Below are positions 51,596 to 62,930 of a stretch of DNA of 64,000 bases, in pieces. The stretch is from the NCBI GenBank assembly GCA_030280995.1, contig JASXTE010000001.1, forward strand, positions 21,751,606 to 21,815,605. The letters run 5' to 3'. The DNA is from Hemileia vastatrix. Taxonomy: Eukaryota > Basidiomycota > Pucciniomycetes > Pucciniales > Zaghouaniaceae. Numbering within the stretch: position 1 is the first letter of the stretch; each line of letters begins with the position of its first letter. The notes under the pieces are model-generated. The model was not told the DNA's origin, searched no databases, and saw nothing but the letters and a program-made list of their open reading frames with translations. The translations under genes and the position numbers were made by a program.

Positions 51596-53769
51596 AGAAC
51601 ATGCCCAGGTTATTTTATATTTATACCAGGAGGAGCTTCAATCCACAGATCCTTTTCCACATTTCTATGTAGATAAGCAGATGTAATGTCAAAAGATCTC
51701 ACCTTCCAACAAAAAATAGCAGAACAAGTTAATAGAATCCATCAAGAAGAAAGTGTTTCAGTAGGAGAAAAATTGTCCTAATAATCAATTCCATCATGTT
51801 TTTTCAATCCTTTAGCCACAAATCCTGCCTTTAATCTGATAGGTGAATCTTTCTTTGAATTTTTAATAGCAACAACCCATTTGCCTTTGAGAGGTACAGC
51901 ACCATGTTGAAGAGGAACTTCTGGAAAAATTTTAAGTGTTAAAAGTTATTCATTTCAGCTTTACAAGCCATTTCAATTCAGTGGATTCTGGTTATTTCAT
52001 ATTTTGAAGAAATGTTTTAGGAACAGGGATTGGTGAGCAAGTAGTGGCGATTTGCATTGCTTCAATAGATAAATCTTGCTCATAAAAAGTTTTTTTTCAG
52101 AAGTGAAATTAACAAAATAAAGAGAAGTAAGAATAGAATCAAGAGATCCTTTGGAAGGAAGAGGGTTTGGGGCTTTTTGTGAAAGATAATTTAATTTGGG
52201 GTCACTGGTGGGAACCATAGCCATTTCAGATTCAAAGAGTTGTCCTTATTCTGCATTCCAGAACAGCCATCCATAGCTATTTTGTGAATATCCAGCTACT
52301 CTGCACTCAAGTGTCTAATTATCCAGCTTTTTTTTACTTTTTTGAAAAAATGAACAAAAGACTTTTCACCAACGGTACTCATGTTTTTGAAATTTGGTTG
52401 AGTACCATAGAATACCTGAGGAGGTTTTGATTCTGTGATATTTCTGATTGGTATTTGGTTATGAACAAACAATACCCACTTGTATGAAATGCCCCAGAAG
52501 TTTTTTGAATTTCCACTTGTAAAAGAGAAGTCCCAAAAATGTCACAAACTTTCTGCTTAAATTGTTCAGCATTATAAGGCATAGTCAACTCATGGACAGC
52601 ACCTATTGAAGAAAGATCTGATTTCATTAAATTACTGTGAAGCTTACCTTCATCTGTCCTAAGTACAAGTAATCTCCTTCCAGTAACAGAAGTGAGTTTG
52701 TCATAAAAAGCTTTGAAGGCGCCCATAGCATCACTTTTGTTTTTGAGAAGAAAGACATTTCCATAAGTAGAGAATGAGTCCCTGAATAAAGCTGCCCATT
52801 TATAACCACCATTTACTGTTGGATCTTTTATTGGTCCAATCAACTCTTTAACTACCAATAAAAATAAGGATATTTATTTCATTTCACATTGAGCTGTAGT
52901 TTTTTGTAAATTCCCAGAAATAGCAAAGTCTGTAAAATTAACCTTTCCTTTAGGACCTTCAGATGGTAAACCAATAAAAAGGGTGAGTTTTATGAGTTTG
53001 CATAGAGCTCAGTCACTAGTGTTGCCCAATCAATGATGCTAATCAAGAAGTTAATCAGGAGAAGCATAAGTTTGATGAATTGAAGTAGAATTAACATCAT
53101 CAATAAACACATTTGAATGTGAAATTTTAGTGTTTGGTATTGTTGGAACAGCAATGGAGTAACTTGAAACTGAATCCCTATTACTAGTAAATGAAAACCT
53201 GTTACAAACAGTTTTACTTACATGAGATATTACATGATTATCAATTAATTTTTTACTGTTAAATGCTGAAATAGTCACTTGATACTCTTTTCAGAGGTTT
53301 TGAATGACTGCTTCATTCATTATAAATGTTACATAGTCATCAGTTGACATTGTGAGACTATCACCTAGTAATTCAATTGCACAGTTTACATCTACTGAAA
53401 AATTAGTGAAAGAAGTTAGTAGAAGTACTTGAGTCATGATGGCCTTTACAAAGTCATTGGTGAATGTAAAAAAATTCTGAATAATGATGTCTATTATTTT
53501 ATTGACTTGTTTTCAATGTTTGATGATGGATTCAAAATGTTGGAGAGGCACTGATATCAATGCTTTGAAAAATGATGTGAGATGTGTGCATTGCTCTATT
53601 AAAATTTTTGAACAAAACTAGACATGCAGCATGGTGTGAGCTATTCCAAGGTAATAGACATTAGATTTTAATATCAATGATATTAAAGATAATCATCCAA
53701 GCTTTTTTATCAAAAAAAGTATTGCTTAAAGATTAAGCATCCATGGTCACATATGAAGGTGATCCAGCA

Positions 53770-53979
53770 TTATTTTGTCATTGCAATTTGGACTATCCGT
53801 TCCCAGTCACACCAGTAAGATCCATCTGAAAGTAGCTTCATGATACAAATGGTAGCTTTATTCACACCATTGATTAGCTTTTGGAATTGCTCAAGCTCAT
53901 CAAGAGATAAAGGGTGGGGAGGATAAGATTGAGAAGTCATTTTAGGTGGGTTATAAGAGTTAGAAGGTAAAATAGTCAT
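53770..53979 (-). pseudogene. Copia Gag N-terminal fragment
   Basis: A 69-codon piece, MTILPSNSYNPPKMTSQSYP, then SLDELEQFQKLINGVN and KLLSDGSYWCDWERIVQI. The L-x-x-D-G-S-x-Y-x-x-W pattern is the usual start of the copia capsid-like domain. The rest of gag (53000-53770) has only scattered open pieces (for example 53051-53278), so the ORF is decayed. Confidence 0.55.
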
Positions 53980-54335
53980 ATGAGAGGAAGGTTGATGAAA
54001 AATGTGGGGAAAATTGTTTCAAAAAATATTGATGGGAAAATGGGGAGGGGTCAAATTGGTGTAATGACCAGAGAAAAGAGATTGGGGGAGGCTAAATTGG
54101 TGTATTAGAAAAGCGGAAAATCAGTGCATTTCCCTAACAATAGCTTAACATCTGAAAATACAGATTTTGAATATCCCAAGTAAAGAGCTTCCTTATTTAA
54201 TGATGAGCAAAAAAAGTGTCCCATAATCTGTAGTTTTGTGTCAGAAGAAAACTCTGAGAACAATCAGAGTTTTTCAGACATGTAACTAACATTTTTTACA
54301 CACAATTCACACAGTAACAAAATCTATAATAGGGG

Positions 54336-54738
54336 TTTTCAGTTCTGGAAAATCTGCACTTAACTTAAGTGTGGATTTAAAAGAAAAGCAGCACTTAAAT
54401 TTTGAAAAAAAATAAATATCTGCAAATTTTTTTTTAGGCAGTTGGAAGTGGGTGTTACAGGATAGGTATTAGAAAAGTGGGGGTGCCTGTATAGCTCTTA
54501 ACATTTCATTTCTGTTCAATTTTTAGAAAGGAGGGTTGGTGCTGAAGGATTTTACATTTCCAGGCAGAAAGTAAACATGGCTGGCTGTCTTTTATATGTT
54601 GAGGGGGGTGGATGGTGATGTGCTTATTAATTTTATTAGCCAGAAAGCCATAAGCCTGTCTGGCTTGTTATTTATATTTTGGGCTAGGTGGTGGTATAGG
54701 TAGGTAGACTAGGGGAAGTAGGGTGAGTTTTAGGTACC
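54336..54738. other. Non-coding stretch, T/G-rich
   Basis: Spacer between the copia 5' LTR and the G-rich minisatellite. No supported ORF. Confidence 0.4.
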
Positions 54739-55062
54739 ACAACCAGGAATAAAAGATGCCTTTCTGGGTTTTACAAGGCCAGGGAGGTGGGAGACAGGTG
54801 GGGAGATGGCAAAGTTCTCCAACCAGGTATTTTTGCTGCCTCAATGGGGTTTACAAGGCCAGTGAGGGGGGGAGAGGTGGGGGAGGGTAATGGTCCCGCA
54901 GCAAGGCAGATTTTCTGCCTGGCTGTGGCTGCTGAGGCAAGAGGAGGGAGAGAAATGAGGTATGGGAGGGTAAATTTACCCCAGATAGGCAGGGAAGCTG
55001 CCTGGATGGGGTTTCTGAGGCCATTGAGGGGGGGGGGGAGAGGTGGTGAGGTGGTGGAGAGT
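54739..55062 (+). repeat. G-rich minisatellite, four units of about 80-85 bp
   Basis: Units start near 54739, 54820, 54902 and 54984 with AACCAGG / CAGCAAGGCAG / CAGATAGGCAG-like sequence followed by CTGCCT-x-x-ATGGGGTTT, (C)AAGGCCA-x-x-GAGGG and GGAGAGGTGGGG-like G-rich tails. Runs such as GGGGGGGGGGGG near 55028 could form G-quadruplexes. The open frame 54787-55128 (MGDRWGDGKVLQPG...) is a translation of the repeat, not a supported gene. Confidence 0.75.
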
Positions 55063-56289
55063 AAATGTCAGTGTATGCTAGTACTTAAGTATGATTTAAT
55101 AGTATATATTAATGGTCCTACTACTTAATAATAAATGATTTATAGATTTAACCTCAGGGAAAGATTAATAAAACTTTTACGCTCAATTTTCAACTCAAAA
55201 TATATTTGAATTGGTGAAGAATAGTGGTGGAAAATTGGCTAATAGAATATACTTATAGCTAATATAAAGAAAGTATCAATTTATAAGGGCTTTAAAAGAT
55301 ATTTGTATATGGTAATAATTTTTTAAAATTTTTATCTGATTTTTTGTAATTGGTGTTCAATAACCTGCCAAATACTTCTTTACTTATACCAAAATCTGCA
55401 AGAGTGCACAGACCTTCAATACAGATGATGTCACTACTATCCCCTGAAATTAAAGCACTGTGAGGTCTCATCAACTCCCCATGTAATTCAATTCAAGAAT
55501 TTCCAACACCCAGACCTCCAGTAAGGACCCTCCATCACAATTAATAATATCATACACCCATACCATAAATAGAGAAAGTAGATAAAAGCAGATACCATAA
55601 GGAAACAAATAAAATAACTCACCCAAAGAAAATATAATGAAAAGAAAAGAATATAAAGGAACCAAATCATCTTTCCAAGCCCCCAATAGCATCCCCAAGC
55701 ATCCAAATTAACCCATTAATCATATACCAACCCATAATTTAGTAAAAATCCATTAAAGGAAGCAGATTAAGTAGTCCAAACTGGATATATGTGCCTGTAA
55801 AAGGTGTATATGCTTGTGTAGGTGTGGTGAGTCCATTAAATACATCCATAGGACCTAAAATAGGCAGAAAAATATAGCTTATAGGCTATTTAGAGGGTTA
55901 AAACTGCATATAGACCTATATATACACAGTATAAATAAATCTGAGGATAATGAAGAAAGAAAATAAAATCAATTTTTGTGAAGATCAGAAAGATCATGGT
56001 ATGTCCCTCCATAATGAGGTTAAACTGCCCAATTTGGGCCTCCATAATGAGTTTAAACTGCACAAGTTTAGAAGATGTGATTCTGTGGATGAATCAAGAT
56101 TTTAAGATTTGAAAGATCTGAGTGAAGATGATGATAAAAATGTGAGGAAAAGATTTGGAGTGGTGAGATTAGGGTTTAAAATTAATTCCTCCCAATTGTG
56201 CACTTCTAGGGTTTCTTATACACCTTTCAAAAATAACCTTGTCCACACATGTGAGCATTGGGTAAACCCTTGGTTTTTGTTCTAGGTCT
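55063..56289. other. Presumed 5' region of the gypsy element at 56.3 kb
   Basis: No supported gene. Short frames at 55292-55706 on the minus strand lack motifs. Two near-copies of CCTCCATAATGAGKTTAAACTG occur at about 55998 and 56038, a motif that recurs in the gypsy 3' part. LTR limits could not be fixed. Confidence 0.4.
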
Positions 56290-59200
56290 GGTAAAGAAGA
56301 ATTCCTGAAGATTCCTCAAGTTGAAGGTGGAGCAGAAAAATATAAGAAGGTCACTCAGAAGATTAGGCCTTTCAATTAGCTTATGCCTGTGGGTTTAAAT
56401 CCTCCTTTGAAGAGACCTCCATTTTCAAGAGATCCATACTGTACTTGTCTGGTGAAGAATCCTCCTGATTTCGTGTAAAATTCTAGGTTGACTGTGGAAA
56501 GGTTGAAAGCTGTTAATTTTGGTTCTGATGGGTGTTTTTCTGAAGAGGAAAATAAGTTGCTGCACATTATTGTGCTGAGGGAGTAGGCTGTGACATTTGT
56601 AGAGGAGGAAAGGGGGGTGTTGAAACACTCTTATGGGGAACCTTACTTGATTGCTGTGGTTTGTCATGAACCTTGGAAAATAAAACCTATTCCAATTTTG
56701 GCTGCTATCAGAGATGATTTTGTAGAGATTCTAAGGGAAAGGGTCAGGACTGGGTTATATGAACAGTCAACCTCCAGTTATTCAACCCCTGTTTTCTGTG
56801 TGAAGAAGTAAAATGAGATGTTAAGAGTGGTTCATGATCTTAGAGCTATTAATAGAATCACTAAAAAAATGCTGGTATGCCACTAAGTGCAGATGATTTT
56901 GTTGAAGCTTTTTCTGGAAGAGTGTGTTATGCTTTGGGAAATATTATGGGTGGAAATGATGAGAGGAAACTTAATGTGGAGTCAAGGCCTCTCACAACTT
57001 TTGGGACTCCTTTGGGAATATTTAAGCTCACAAGGTTGCCTCAAGGAGCAACAAATTCAGTGGCAGTTTATCAAGCACAAATGTCTTGGATTTTTCAGGA
57101 TGAGGTTCCAACTCATGCTGGAATTTTTATCGATGATGGTGAAATTAAAGGATCATCCATTGATTATGGTAATGAGGTTTTGAAAGAAAATCCTGGTATA
57201 AGGAGGTTTGTTTGGGAATATTTAATAACTCTAGAGAGAGTATTGTTTAGGATTGAAGAGGCTGTTTTGACCATATCTGGGTCAAACTTTTGTTGTTGGT
57301 TTCCTGCTTTAGCAATTCTGGGTCATGTGGTGTGTAATGAGGGAAGGATTATGGCAAAGAAGAAGATTAATAAAATCAAGTTATGGCCAAGACCTAAAAG
57401 TACTACTGAAGTTAGGGGTTTTTTGGGAGTGTGTGTGTATGTCAGGATTTTTATTGAGGATTTTTATTTGTTGGATTCATCTTTCAGGAAGCTGGCCAGA
57501 AAAGATGCAGACTTGGAATGGACCAAAGAGTGTCATGAGGCTTTTCAGAATTTGAAAAAGGTGGTAGGTGAAAATATTATTCTTCACAAGTTGGATTATG
57601 GTGTGGGTGCTGGAAAAAGTTATCTGGCAGTGGACTCAAGCTATATTACTTCTGGTGCTGTTTTGTCTCAGGAAGATAAAACTGGGAGGGTCAGGAAAGC
57701 AAGGTATAAGTCAGTGGTGTTTGATAAGATTGAATCTAGTTATTCTCAGCCTAATTTGGAGTTGTGTGGGGTGGCTATAATCTTGAAGAAGCTACAGTTT
57801 GTTTTGTGGTGTCAGAATTTTGAGCTGCAGGTGGATGAAAAATATTTGGTTCATATGATCAACACACCTAGTCTTATAAATTATCCAATGACTAGGTGGG
57901 TGGCATTTATTCAAAAATTTTCTTTTTACCTGGTTCACAAGCCAGGTAAAAATTTTACTATGCCTGATGGGTTGTCAAAGATGCCACCTACAGATGAAGA
58001 TTCTGATTTTGAAGAGTTTGATGAAGATTTTCCAGTGGTTAGGTCCAGCACAAAAGGTGCTGAAGCTTTTTCTACTCCCCCCATGAGGTTAAACTGGCTG
58101 GTGATATTTTTGTTTCTGATGAAGGTCTAGACCTCCCCCATGAGGTTAAACTGGCTGGATCTGATCTTCATTCAGGTGGTCAGGATGATTTTATTAATAA
58201 AAAAGGGGCTGTTGTTTGGGATGGCTCAAATTTTGAAAATGGTGTTTTACTTGGTGCACTGGATTCTCTAAAAATTCAGTGGAAAGAGAAGGATGTGCTA
58301 AAATTTAAAGATTGATGTCCTATATGGGCTGGTCAATTGTCCCATGTGTATACTGGTGATTTTGATGACAGGGTTGTGCCCTTGGATGTTATTGTGTTGA
58401 AGTTTGAAGATGAGACTTGGGGTCAGTCTGGGTTTTATTTTTTTATGGTGGAATATCTGTTGACCTTGGAAAGGACAGATAGTTTTTATTATTAGACTTT
58501 TTTAGAAATAAAGAGGAAGAGTCCTGGATTTTATGTGTCAGGGAGAAGGTTGATGAGGAGGAGGCATCCAAATCCTCAAGTTGTGGTGACTCAGAAGAAG
58601 GGTAAAGAGGTAGTTTTGAAGTCTTTTCATGACAACCTTGGTCATAGAGGCATTGGGGAGACTTACAGAAGAGTAGCAGACAGATTTTGGTGGCCTGGTA
58701 TGAGTTTGGCTGTGCAGGGTTGGGTCAAAACTTGTGAAGAGTGTTGAAGAAGAAGTCACCTTAAACCAAAAAAAATTGGTCATGCTACTGGTGAATCAAC
58801 TGTGTTTGGAAGAGTCAGTCTGGATGCTGCCCATATTAAAGAGGGCAGGTATAAATATTTGATTGTTGCCAGGGATGATTTGTCTGGTTGGGTTGAGGCT
58901 GTGGCTCTGGTTAATTTAACTGCTAAAAATGTGGCAGATTTTTTGAAAAAGGAATGGGTTTATAGATATGGGTTAATGAAGTTGGTGACTGTTGATGGTG
59001 GGCCAGAGTTTGGAGCTGAATTCAAAGGAGCTGTGGCTATAATTGGCTCTAAAGTTAGAGTGGCTACGCCTTATTATACTGAAACTGAAGGCATGGTTGA
59101 AAGAGGCCATCAAGATATCAAGAATGCGTTGGTGAGAATTTGTGGAGATAGTGCTGAAAAGTGGAGGCAGTATTTAACTTTGGTGTTGTTTGCTGATAGG

Positions 59201-59689
59201 GTCACTGTGAAAAGGACAACTGGCTATTCACCTTATGAGTTAATGTTTGGGAAGAAGGTAGCTTTACCAGTGGACTTAAATGCTGTTTCATATCTTGGAA
59301 TTGATTGAGATGAGGTGCATTCAGTAGAAGATTTTCTCTGTGCTAGGATGCAACAGTTGGAATGTAAAGAGGAATTTCAGGAGAGAGAATACTCTAGAAT
59401 GATAAAAATTAGAGATCAATCAGTCAGATATTTGGACAATAATTTGGCTCATAGACTCAGGAATCTCTTAAAGCCTGTTTGATTGGTGTAGGTTTATAAT
59501 AGAAGTTTGGAGAGTCAGTGGGGAAAAATGTTTTCTGAAAGATGGAACTGATCTTACAGAATCAGATCTCAGGTATGTTGAGGTTCTTATTTTTTGGAAG
59601 AGCTGGATGGTGCAGTCTTAAAGAAAAGAGTAGCTGCAGATCAAGTGAAGAGGTTTTATCCTAGAGACACAAGATGTGAAGAAGACTGA
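56290..59689 (+). pseudogene. Ty3/gypsy Pol, second type (basidiomycete FIDD class), decayed
   Basis: N-terminal part 56290-56815 in broken frames (SYGEPYLIAVVCHEPWKIKP, SSYSTPVFCVKK then a stop). RT and RNase H are largely open at 56877-58130: AFSGRVCYALGNIMG, LTTFGTPLGIFKLTRLPQGA, then THAGIFIDDGEIKGSSIDYG, where the catalytic box is FIDD rather than YxDD, ENPGIRRFVWEYLITLERVL, ILGHVVCNEGR, EVRGFLGVCVYVRIFI, RNase H YLAVDSSYITSGAVLSQ and VHKPGKNFTMPDGLSKMPP. Integrase 58535-59308: HDNLGHRGIGETYRRVADRF, TCEEC, TGA at 58745-58747, then DAAHIKEGRYKYLIVARDDL, VTVDGGPEFGAEF and TEGMVERGHQDIKNA (D, D, E present). Further stops follow at 59306-59308 and beyond. Several breaks mean it is inactive, although single domains are well kept. 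It is not closely related to the chromovirus in this window and has no chromodomain that I can see. Confidence 0.8.
58078..58158 (+). repeat. Direct repeat in the gypsy Pol spacer
   Basis: CCCCCATGAGGTTAAACTGG followed by CTGG occurs at 58078-58101 and again at 58135-58158. Related copies CCTC-x-ATGA-x-x-TTAAACTG are found near 55998, 56038, 59941 and 60161, all inside or beside the same retrotransposon. Confidence 0.7.
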
Positions 59690-59796
59690 ATCTGCAATGA
59701 GGATAAACTATGGACCATTCTTTTAATTTTGGATTTTCGTTTCTGCAGAGCAACTTTTGTGTTTGAAAATTTTTTTTTAGAGGTAACCATGGGCGG

Positions 59797-60180
59797 GGCT
59801 CTAGATTTGATTTTGGAAAGTGTGGGGGTAACTGATAGGCTGGCTTCTCTATCAACAGTTTCCCCAGATTGTCTGTTTCCGACCCCTTCTCTTAATTTGT
59901 TTGAACCCTAGTATTGGTTTCTTTTCACAGATTTTTTAGTCCTCTATGAATTTAAACTGGTTTATCTTTAGTCTTCAAGTGCTGGACTCTTCATTATTAT
60001 TTGTTTTTTTGGGGGCTTCTAGATATTATTTTGGCAAGTGTGGGGGTAACTGATGAGCTGGCTGCTCTGTAGAACAGTTACCCCAGAATGTATGTTTCAA
60101 GTCTTTTGTTTGTTCTAGTTGAATTCTAGTTCTGTTTTTGTCATTCATGTTTTAGTCCTCTATGACTTTAAACTGGCATG
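59797..60180 (+). repeat. ~220-bp tandem duplication at the gypsy 3' end
   Basis: Segment starting TTGGAAAGTGTGGGGGTAAC near 59812 and continuing CTGATAGGCTGGCTTCTCT recurs from about 60032 as TTGGCAAGTGTGGGGGTAAC, and both copies run to a CCTCTATGA-x-TTTAAACTGG block. GTGTGGGGGTAACTGA could mark a polypurine tract and LTR start, so this may be the beginning of a duplicated 3' LTR. Confidence 0.65.
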
Positions 60181-60431
60181 GAATGTTGGTTTCTTTTGAA
60201 TGGCTGTGGATCACTGGTGGTCTCCCATCATTTTTACTTATTGGAGGGAGCCCACCCAGTGATCTTTTCTTTGGACTGGACTTGAACTTTGATTTCTCTT
60301 ATTTTTTATGTTATTTTATGTGTTTATGGATGTAGTTTTAGATTATTTTCTTTTTTCTCTTTTTTTCTTTTAATTTTTTATGGGGGTTAATTAGATAAAA
60401 AGGCAGATAATTACAAAAATATAAATTATAT

Positions 60432-60719
60432 GGTGTAACCACATCAGGGCCACCTGGATATGGGTAAGCATTGATAGGGAACGGCTCCTCAATTGGCCGG
60501 GAAACAATATTTTTCTATTTTCTATTTTATTATTTATTATTATTATTATTATTATTTAGCAGTTTTATTTATTTATTTTTTATTTTTCATTTTTAGTATT
60601 TTTTATATTTTATTTCAGTTCAAAATTATTCAAAAATTATTTAAAGGTGTATCCAGATCATGGTGCACTTGGATGTGGGTAAGGTATCAGGGGATCAGCT
60701 TATCAATTGGATGGGGTAT
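60432..60719 (+). repeat. Second ~214-bp duplication, LTR-like
   Basis: GGTGTAACCACATCAGGGCC at 60432 and GGTGTATCCAGATCATGG at 60646 begin two similar ~75-bp blocks that continue GGGTAAG...CAATTGG, separated by poly-(TTA)-rich sequence. The period is close to that of the duplication just upstream. Probably LTR sequence of the gypsy element. Confidence 0.5.
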
Positions 60720-61383
60720 ACCAATTGCATTTATTATTCATTTTATTTTATTATTATTCATTTTATTTTATCAGCTCTCATATTTTTTGGGCATTATGGT
60801 TTTAATTCTTTTAAGTTTTTTTTAGTATGTTAGTGGTTATAGGTAGTAATCTGTAAAAAATTTTTTTTTTAGTTGTTAATTATTATTAATTTTTTTCTTT
60901 ATTTATTTATTAATTTAATTTATTTATCTTTTTTCAATAATTTACACCACAAATAATTAAGTGGCATGTGCTAGTGGGTGGCTATCCCTATATTCAGTTC
61001 TGATTTGAGAGAAAATTTGATTTTATGTTTCCCAAGCTAGTGTGCTCATTTTTTAGTGCAAAGTTTTTACAAAATAATTCCAGCAGAGCTAAAATTGAGT
61101 GAAGTCAAAGATAGGGATTGGAACCTGCTATCAGGTTCCCATGATTTTTTTCTGGTGTTAATGTCTGGAAGAAGAAGCTTCTGGAGGTTGGTTGGGATTG
61201 TGTTGAGGCTTTTGTTTTTTGTTGGGGTTTTCAGATTCACTGTTTTTCTTTAAAGTGCACTCTTCTGGAAAGATGGTATGGGTTGTAATGGTCTGGAACC
61301 TGTTTGGAAGGTAGTTTGTGGGAGGAAGAAGAAGGGGATGAAATAGAATGTTGAAAGGTGTGCTTGATTATTCTTGACATCTT
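60720..61383. other. T-rich non-coding stretch
   Basis: No supported gene; the plus-strand frame 61056-61253 has no motif. It should contain the 3' end of the minus-strand zinc-finger-like pseudogene and the outer end of the gypsy element. Confidence 0.4.
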
Positions 61384-62706
61384 TCAGTGGTTGTTCTGAA
61401 ATTGCTTCCTCAGGGTCTTTTCAAATTCATTCAATATTCCATGAAGAGTAAAAGCCTTTAGCATGTTCAAACACACAAGGCTTAGGTTTTTCTTTATATC
61501 CTCATAATCCAGGGTTAAAGGAGTTTCAACAGGTTGGCCAACTCCAATAGTAGTTTCATGAGGAGGGATTCCATCTAAACAAGAAGAAATTTGCTCAGAA
61601 GTTTTTTTTTGTTAATGAAATTGGATGAAATATTATGGTACTTACAGATGTGAATCTCACCAAAATTGTAATCCATAGGGATTTGTACTTCTGAAAGAAT
61701 GGAAATGTGTGTGGTTGGAGGATCATCCAGAGATAAATATGGGTTGTTTTCATCTTCTTCCATTGGGTTCTGAGAAGGTGAACTGAGATTAAACTTTTCC
61801 TGGGGCCTAGCTGGAGAAGGAGATTTTTTGTTGGTGGTGTTGTTGTTATTGATATCCTGCTGAGTTGTATTGGTTTCTGGTGCTGGAGAACCAAAGTTGT
61901 TGTATGATGGGGCAGGTGAAGGTGATCTAGGGGCAGACTGTTGTATTCTGGATGAATTTCTGGAAGAAAATGAACTGTCAGAAGAATAGTTGGCAGGCAG
62001 AGAAGAGGTGTAGCCTCATCTTCCGGATAGATAAAATAATTTTGGGTTTGGAGCAGTTTTGGGTGTTCTGATTCTTCCTTGGGGAGCGATAGTAGTTCTT
62101 CTAGAAGTTTGGGAAGTTTTTGAATTATTGGAATTTGTAATTTTTTTTACACTGCTCTGGAAGAGCTAGGAGGTTGCTGTGTAGAAGTTTTGTTGTTTTC
62201 TGGATGACTTTGGCTTTTTCCTAGCTGAATTTTGAAGTTTTGAGCCTGAATTTTGTTTCCTAGTGAGGTGGGCCAGCTGGACACGGTCTAGAATTCTAGG
62301 AACTGATTTTGAAGCACTTGGAGCAGAATTTTCAGAGTTAAAAGCAGATGTTTGAGAAGGTAAAGGTACCCTTTTAGAGAGTTTTCTGGGGACTTATTTC
62401 CTGGAGTTTCTGGAAGGAGCTGAATATAAATAGGAAGAGGCTGGACCTAGTTCTAGGGATCCAGTAGGGGATCTGGAAGTGAACTTTTGGGAAGTTGAAG
62501 GTGGAGGTAGAGGGTAGTTGGTGTCTCTATCACATCTTTTCTTTTTGGAGTTACATAAGTCACAAGCCTAATTGTATAGTTTGGCTTCTGGAGTTGGTAG
62601 AGTAAAAGTGAAGGGTCTGCACATGTGGATGCACTGTTTATAAGAATTGTCCTTGGGAGAAGTGAAGAAAGAAAGATTATGGGTCAAAATCAGGGGATCC
62701 AAGGTT
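61384..62706 (-). pseudogene. Broken gene with half a Zn2Cys6-like motif and Ser/Pro-rich body
   Basis: Minus strand. The frame starting near 62706 reads TLDPLILTHNLSFFTSPKD, then NSYKQCIHMCRPFTFTLPTP, a TAG at 62568-62570, and directly ACDLCNSKKKRCDRDTNYPL (C-x2-C-x6-C, as in the first half of fungal binuclear zinc clusters). A long Ser/Pro/Asn-rich region with further stops follows (APRSPSPAPSYNNFGSPAPE, EKFNLSSPSQNPMEEDENNP, LSLDDPPTTHISILSE). A GT-AG intron at 61575-61645 leads to a last exon, YGIPPHETTIGVGQPVET, ending LNEFEKTLRKQFQNNH and TGA 61384-61386. The usual second half of a Zn2Cys6 cluster (P-x-C-x2-C) is missing after the motif; instead a C-x3-C pair lies upstream. It may be an unusual zinc-binding protein family of rusts; a transcription-factor role is only inference. 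The exon-intron layout is intact but the frame is broken. Confidence 0.5.
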
Positions 62707-62780
62707 TAACATGATTTGTGGTGAAACAAGAATAAAAAAAAGAAAAAGATAAGGAATTTTTTTTTTATCAGTGATGGGTA

Positions 62781-62930
62781 CACCACGTAATATGTGGGGC
62801 CTACTAGCTAGAAATTCTGCAACCTTGAACCTAAATTCATATCTAATCAAGAACACATTGAGGTAGAGATGAAACAATAAGGAATAAAGTGTGAAAATAC
62901 ATTGAACCTCTAATGAAGCTAGCTTGATTA
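62781..62930 (+). mobile_element. Diverged partial copy of the CACCA MITE
   Basis: CACCACGTAATATGTGGGGC at 62781, then CTGCAACCTTGAACC and ATTCATATCT...GAACACATTGAGG, match the left end of the 16038 element over about 100 bp with substitutions. The central palindrome is eroded (ACTAGCTAGAAAT instead of ACTTGCTAGCAAGT). No right end was found in the window; it may be truncated. Confidence 0.65.

Larger units (their letters stand above)
49547..52858 (-). pseudogene. Copia polyprotein: integrase, RT and RNase H, with many breaks
   Basis: Fragments in order on the minus strand. Integrase 52858-52379: ELIGPIKDPTVNGGYKWAAL, FRDSFSTYGNVFLLKNKSD, LLVLRTDEGKLHS. RT start about 52000-51610: PLKGKWVVAIKNSKKDSPI, RLKAGFVAKGLKKHDGIDY, FDITSAYLHRNVEKDLWIE, EAPPGINIK. 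RT end 50700-50240: the YVDD area is eroded to NCGIDTG, then EVKFFESLDGIVGMKVKRLE and LKFKTPLPVDIKLD. RNase H 50230-49900: LTEYSDASWGGEWSRSTSGH, PILCSSKHKTAVSDST. Tail near 49730: VKYEDILTKNVGSIHTVEKH. Stops, frameshifts and the nested solo LTR rule out activity. It catalysed reverse transcription and integration of the parent element. Confidence 0.75.
49290..54335 (-). mobile_element. Decayed Ty1/copia retrotransposon
   Basis: Copia gene order on the minus strand: gag fragment (53770-53979), protease/integrase region, RT, RNase H ending near 49700. Remnant LTRs: about 49290-49575 (3') and about 54216-54335 (5') share GTAGTTTTGTGTCAG, GGAGTTTTTCAGA and ACATAGTAACA-like blocks with indels between them; they are much more diverged than those of the chromovirus, so this insertion is older. 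A solo LTR of another family interrupts RT at 50774-51595. Exact ends are uncertain and no target duplication could be fixed. Confidence 0.7.

Noticed and set aside
54787..55128. 113-codon glycine/arginine-rich protein
   Set aside because: It is a translation of the G-rich minisatellite; the frame has no motif and unit boundaries do not keep frame.
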